Origin: a virus | DNA length: 26,717 bases | Virus record (IMG/VR): IMGVR_UViG_3300017958_000051 | Coordinates: 1-26,717 of that record | Strand: one strand, 5' to 3' | In this document: one piece after another, positions 24,147-26,717 of the stretch | Layout: every line of letters begins with the position of its first letter | Position numbering within the stretch: position 1 is the first letter of the stretch | Translations under genes and position numbers: made by a program | The notes under the pieces: model-generated | What the model saw: only the letters and a program-made list of their open reading frames with translations | What the model was told of the DNA's origin: nothing | The model's database searches: none

Positions 24147-24157
24147 TATTTACCGTA
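24147..24157 (-). promoter_or_regulatory. Candidate late-promoter box TACGGTAAATA before gp6
   Basis: The 56-base gap between gp25 and gp6 holds TACGGTAAATA, 22 bases before the ATG at 24124. It is identical to the box before the last fibre gene. A start here would drive gp6 and the giant gene separately from the spike and gp25. Promoter function is inferred from repetition, spacing and likeness to TATAAATA. Confidence 0.4.
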
Positions 24158-24180
24158 GATAAAAAACTGCGCATTTTATT

Positions 24181-24624
24181 TTAACGTTCTTCTGTTCTCT
24201 TATCAAAACGTATTTTCAACTGCTCAGTAGCGTTAAAATGTAAGTATTCTAGATCTACTTCTAGCATAATACCTTGATCTGTTGGATCAACAGATACGTT
24301 CCTTGCCTTAACTCGAGGATCTCTGTTTATAATCTCTTCAACGTCTTTTATAATAAGATCAACATTTGTCTGGGTCATTGGTTCGAATATCATATCCCAT
24401 ATGATTGTACCAAATTCAGGAAGTTGTAGTTTTTCGCCTTTTCTAATATGAAAGTGATTTAGAATATCTTGTTTAACTAGATCTAAATCATACTGCTTAA
24501 AACTGTTTCCTTTATTTCTAGAATTAAATCCTTTATATCTAAACTGAGATCCTTCAGCTGATACAGATCCTGTACTTGCTTGTACAGTCTGTACTTTTTG
24601 TTGGTTGTATATCTTTCTAGCCAT
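24181..24624 (-). CDS. 25: Baseplate wedge protein gp25 (GPW/gp25 family)
   Basis: This 147-residue protein has an N-terminal basic, Q-rich tail of about 43 residues, then the GPW/gp25 fold at about 44-141. The family signature is FGTIIWDMIFEP at 71-82, matching the FG...FEP core of T4 gp25, followed by IIKDVEEIINRDPRVKA and the strand region VDPTDQGIMLEVDLEY. T4 gp25 is 132 residues and binds gp6 and gp53 at the inner wedge, where it helps start sheath assembly; homologues also occur in type VI secretion. The start is certain because GGAGG lies six bases upstream. It begins one base after the spike gene stop and is followed by gp6, the expected partner. Confidence 0.95.
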   Translation of the reverse strand: MARKIYNQQKVQTVQASTGSVSAEGSQFRYKGFNSRNKGNSFKQYDLDLVKQDILNHFHIRKGEKLQLPEFGTIIWDMIFEPMTQTNVDLIIKDVEEIINRDPRVKARNVSVDPTDQGIMLEVDLEYLHFNATEQLKIRFDKRTEER

Positions 24625-24625
24625 A

Positions 24626-26296
24626 TTATTCCTCCGTTATGTCCCTGTCGGTTTTTGGTGGGGCTGCCGCTAAAGGATCCATGTGTTCGTGTTTATACCA
24701 AGGCTCGTGTTGTGGTATTCTCTTCATTATACTTTCCAATGGTTCATCACTTTGGTATTCTCTTTCAACACCGCCATCTGACCAAGGTAGAGTAATATCT
24801 ACAACAGCATTTTGATGTAAACTTAATGGTTCTGCGATCGTTACACTATCGATAGAGCCTTGTTCTGCTACTTCAGCAGGATCACAATTCATCTCAATTT
24901 TATCAGCAGTTTCTCTATGGAAATTCGCACTGCTTATATTTGTACTATTGTCAGATCTAATTCTTGTATTATTCAACGAAAAGGCGTTGATATTTGTTGC
25001 TTTGAGTTTAACATCATCACCCACAGTTTCTTCTAAGTTCTTAGCAACTGTTCTTCTCTCAGCACCTTTAATCACTGTGCTAACATCTTTCTCTATATTT
25101 GTAGTTTTAAATCCGCCAACCAGCGTTGTTAAATTACCTGCGGCATCGACATGTATTCTTCCAACAGCATCAGGTGTAGCACCTGCGCCATCTGGACTTT
25201 CTGTATTACGTCCTGTTGCTTTAATATTAATATTTCTTTCAGCTTCTAGATTAATGTCTCTACCGGCATGGAAATTAAAATCTTGTTGTGTATGAATACT
25301 AATGCTGTCTTGAGCAAAAATATCTATCTTGCCATCTGATGTTAATTCTATCCAAGCAGTACCTCTACTATTACCAATATAAATCAAATCTTCTGAATTA
25401 TGTAAAAGGATTTGGTGTCCTGTTCTAGTTCTTATTCTAAAACTTTCTCCGAAAGGAATCCTAGCATCACCAGTTTCTCCTTTAGTTGTGTCGGCATATT
25501 CAGGAGGTCCTAAATCTGCTTTGGTTTTTCTTACAAATCTTTCATCGCCATCATCCATAACAAACTGATGACCGCCGACCCTGCTAACAAATACAGGATC
25601 AGAAACATTTTGATTGGTTCCTTGAGGTTTTTTAAGTGCTCCATCTCGTTTGTCTAATGGTCCAGGAGTGCTTATTCCATACACATTAGGAATAGCAGTT
25701 CTGCGCATTGTACTTCCATGGGTTCCTCTGGTAGGATCGCCAATAAGTCCGCTATCTAATAAAAATCCTGCTAAAGGATGTAGAGGTCTTTTTGCGTTTT
25801 CTAAATCTTGGGTTGATTCTTCTCTAAGCAATCTTGTATTAATTTCAGCTACAGGAAGCGATTTAGTATGCCCATACAGAGTTTGTTCTTCGGGCGATAA
25901 GTCAACATTTTCTGCGGCGGCAATACCGGGAACCATGTGATTAATTCCTGATTCAGGAATAACTCCCATCCAAAACCATTGCTGTGTGTCGTCAACTTGA
26001 ATTACTATAACTTTTGTTCCAATATCAGGAGGAACAAAACTCATACCATAAGACTTTTGTGTATCTTGGAATGCTTTGCCATTGCCGGTATTAACACCAG
26101 TGTAAGCAAAACTTGTACTACCAAAGAAAGGAGGAGCATAATAAGCAGGAAAAGTCTGTGACGCTTCTCCTCTGGTTGCTGCATTTCTTCCTTCTAGTTG
26201 TACAAAAAGTGTACCCATGCCAGTTTTAATATCATGACCCACTACCCTCGCTACGCGAGCACCTGATGATTGTATCTTTGATAGTGTTGCTGTCAT
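24626..26296 (-). CDS. 5: Baseplate central spike protein, gp5-like, without lysozyme domain
   Basis: This 556-residue protein has an N-terminal OB-fold-like region (about 15-120; RVARVVGHDIKTGMGTLFVQ, GTKVIVIQVDD, WFWMGVIP). A linker follows with PNVYGIST and GGHQFVMDDGD, then beta-helix-type repeats at about 291-363 (RTGHQILLHN, ELTSDGKIDIFAQDSISIH, GRDINLEAERNINIKA) and 389-468. This is the layout of gp5/VgrG spikes that pierce the outer membrane. T4 gp5 (575 residues) carries a lysozyme domain in the middle; here I see no lysozyme segment or catalytic E/D/T pattern. The C-terminal end has H530-E-P-W-Y-K-H536-E-H538. It overlaps the upstream gene by four bases (ATGA) and has AAGG nine bases before the start. 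Confidence 0.85.
   Translation of the reverse strand: MTATLSKIQSSGARVARVVGHDIKTGMGTLFVQLEGRNAATRGEASQTFPAYYAPPFFGSTSFAYTGVNTGNGKAFQDTQKSYGMSFVPPDIGTKVIVIQVDDTQQWFWMGVIPESGINHMVPGIAAAENVDLSPEEQTLYGHTKSLPVAEINTRLLREESTQDLENAKRPLHPLAGFLLDSGLIGDPTRGTHGSTMRRTAIPNVYGISTPGPLDKRDGALKKPQGTNQNVSDPVFVSRVGGHQFVMDDGDERFVRKTKADLGPPEYADTTKGETGDARIPFGESFRIRTRTGHQILLHNSEDLIYIGNSRGTAWIELTSDGKIDIFAQDSISIHTQQDFNFHAGRDINLEAERNINIKATGRNTESPDGAGATPDAVGRIHVDAAGNLTTLVGGFKTTNIEKDVSTVIKGAERRTVAKNLEETVGDDVKLKATNINAFSLNNTRIRSDNSTNISSANFHRETADKIEMNCDPAEVAEQGSIDSVTIAEPLSLHQNAVVDITLPWSDGGVEREYQSDEPLESIMKRIPQHEPWYKHEHMDPLAAAPPKTDRDITEE
24631..24635 (-). promoter_or_regulatory. Ribosome-binding site of gp25 inside the spike gene
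   Basis: GGAGG lies six bases before the gp25 ATG and is formed by the last codons (ACG GAG GAA TAA) of the spike gene. The two genes are separated by one base, which suggests coupled translation. Confidence 0.75.
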
Positions 26297-26717
26297 CTTA
26301 TATTACCTTGTCCCATGTTTGCGTTTGGCTTGCCTGGTGGTTCTGGAGTTTTAGGAATAATATTATCACCATTCACCCTTCCTTCTGTTATATCAGCATA
26401 AAGTATAGGATTAATATCCTGTGCTTGTGCTTGAGCTTGTTGATTTTCAACAGTTTGATCTGGATCTATAGAAAAGTCTTTTGCCATAGATAGTGTTTGC
26501 TTGAAAACACCTCCGGTAAACTCATTCTTAACAATGTAAACTCTATAGATTCCACTGTAAGGATGATCTTTAAATCCATTATCTTTTACTATAGATAAAC
26601 TTGATCCATTATAAGGATAATCTTCGATGGTTCTAAATCTTACAAAAACTCTTACATCTTCGCCTTTCCATCTCATTTCGTCAGAGCTAGGTTCAAGTTG
26701 ATTTCCTAGTCCAGCCA
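26293..26717 (-). CDS. C-terminal part of a baseplate-hub-like protein (cut by window edge)
   Basis: The frame is open from the right edge (GLGNQLEPSSDEMRWKG...) to TGA at 26295-26293. The ATG at 26676 is therefore probably internal and the true start lies outside. Visible motifs are VRVFVRFRT, then SGIYRVYIVKNEFTGGVFKQTL, the pattern seen near the C-terminus of gp27/gpD-like hub proteins, where a strand reading 'SG.Y.V..V.H.F..G.F.Q.L' closes a domain. After it comes a Q/A-rich stretch (QAQAQAQ) and a Pro/Gly/Asn-rich tail, probably disordered. Overlap by ATGA with the spike gene supports a hub role, because hub and spike form one complex in T4. The assignment rests on a short fragment. Confidence 0.5.
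   Translation of the reverse strand, partial: AGLGNQLEPSSDEMRWKGEDVRVFVRFRTIEDYPYNGSSLSIVKDNGFKDHPYSGIYRVYIVKNEFTGGVFKQTLSMAKDFSIDPDQTVENQQAQAQAQDINPILYADITEGRVNGDNIIPKTPEPPGKPNANMGQGNIR

Noticed and set aside
24161-24178. AAAAAACTGCGCATTTTA palindrome after gp25 as a terminator
   Set aside because: The symmetric part is a loop-less TGCGCA flanked by A and T runs, so a stable RNA hairpin with a loop is not expected. Termination here would also separate gp25 from gp6 without need.
26293-26717. Right-edge fragment as T4 gp53
   Set aside because: The position next to the spike allowed it, but the visible C-terminal motifs (SGIYRV, FTGGVFKQTL) fit hub-type proteins better and nothing resembles gp53.
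1-26717. tRNA genes, CRISPR arrays, insertion sequences or attachment sites
   Set aside because: Coding sequence covers nearly everything, the gaps are at most 56 bases, and none holds a cloverleaf, a regular repeat-spacer array or terminal inverted repeats with a transposase.

Overview
The window looks like part of a T4-like (contractile-tail, myovirus) bacteriophage genome with AT-rich DNA. It carries one baseplate and tail-fibre gene cluster, with every gene on the minus strand, so it reads from right to left. Recognisable families are the gp5-type central spike, the gp25 wedge protein, the gp6 wedge protein, a tail-collar/short-tail-fibre protein, and fibres with GQLW-type and DGGGISLKG-type modules. 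The low GC and these particular fibre and gp6 variants resemble marine T4-like phages of picocyanobacteria or SAR11. The host cannot be read from this window, and no host-derived gene, tRNA, integrase or replication gene is present.

Layout in transcription order. (1) 26717-26293: C-terminal end of a protein resembling baseplate-hub (gp27-like) proteins, cut by the window edge. (2) 26296-24626: gp5-like spike with no visible lysozyme domain. (3) 24624-24181: gp25. (4) 24124-20612: gp6, enlarged to 1170 residues. (5) 20612-5802: one uninterrupted gene for a 4936-residue protein, more than half of the window. (6) 5766-5137: a small conserved structural protein. (7) 5134-2939, 2923-920 and 887-1 (cut by the edge): three tandem fibre genes that share a paralogous N-terminal module. 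The first of them carries the tail-collar domain and an HxH motif. Genes are packed with 4-nt, 1-nt or no overlaps and short gaps, so no stretch over 60 bases lacks a gene. This fits one late structural transcription unit with translational coupling.

The most remarkable object is the giant protein. It sits where T4 encodes separate gp7, gp8, gp9, gp10 and gp11. It is a mosaic: a conserved N-terminal region with a degenerate cupredoxin-like module; a Trp-rich conserved block; six W/Y modules like carbohydrate-binding families 5/12; an FG-GAP-like beta-propeller of about six blades with those modules inserted between strands; GSGY beta repeats; and a C-terminal series of short beta-sandwich repeats ending in ...LPE. 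My inference is that it is a baseplate-attached wedge or fibre protein that combines scaffold and surface-binding roles.

Only two gaps are long enough for signals (32 and 56 bases). They share an identical 11-mer, TACGGTAAATA, at 21 and 22 bases before the next start codon, which is a candidate late-promoter element. A related AATAAATA box lies before the small structural gene.
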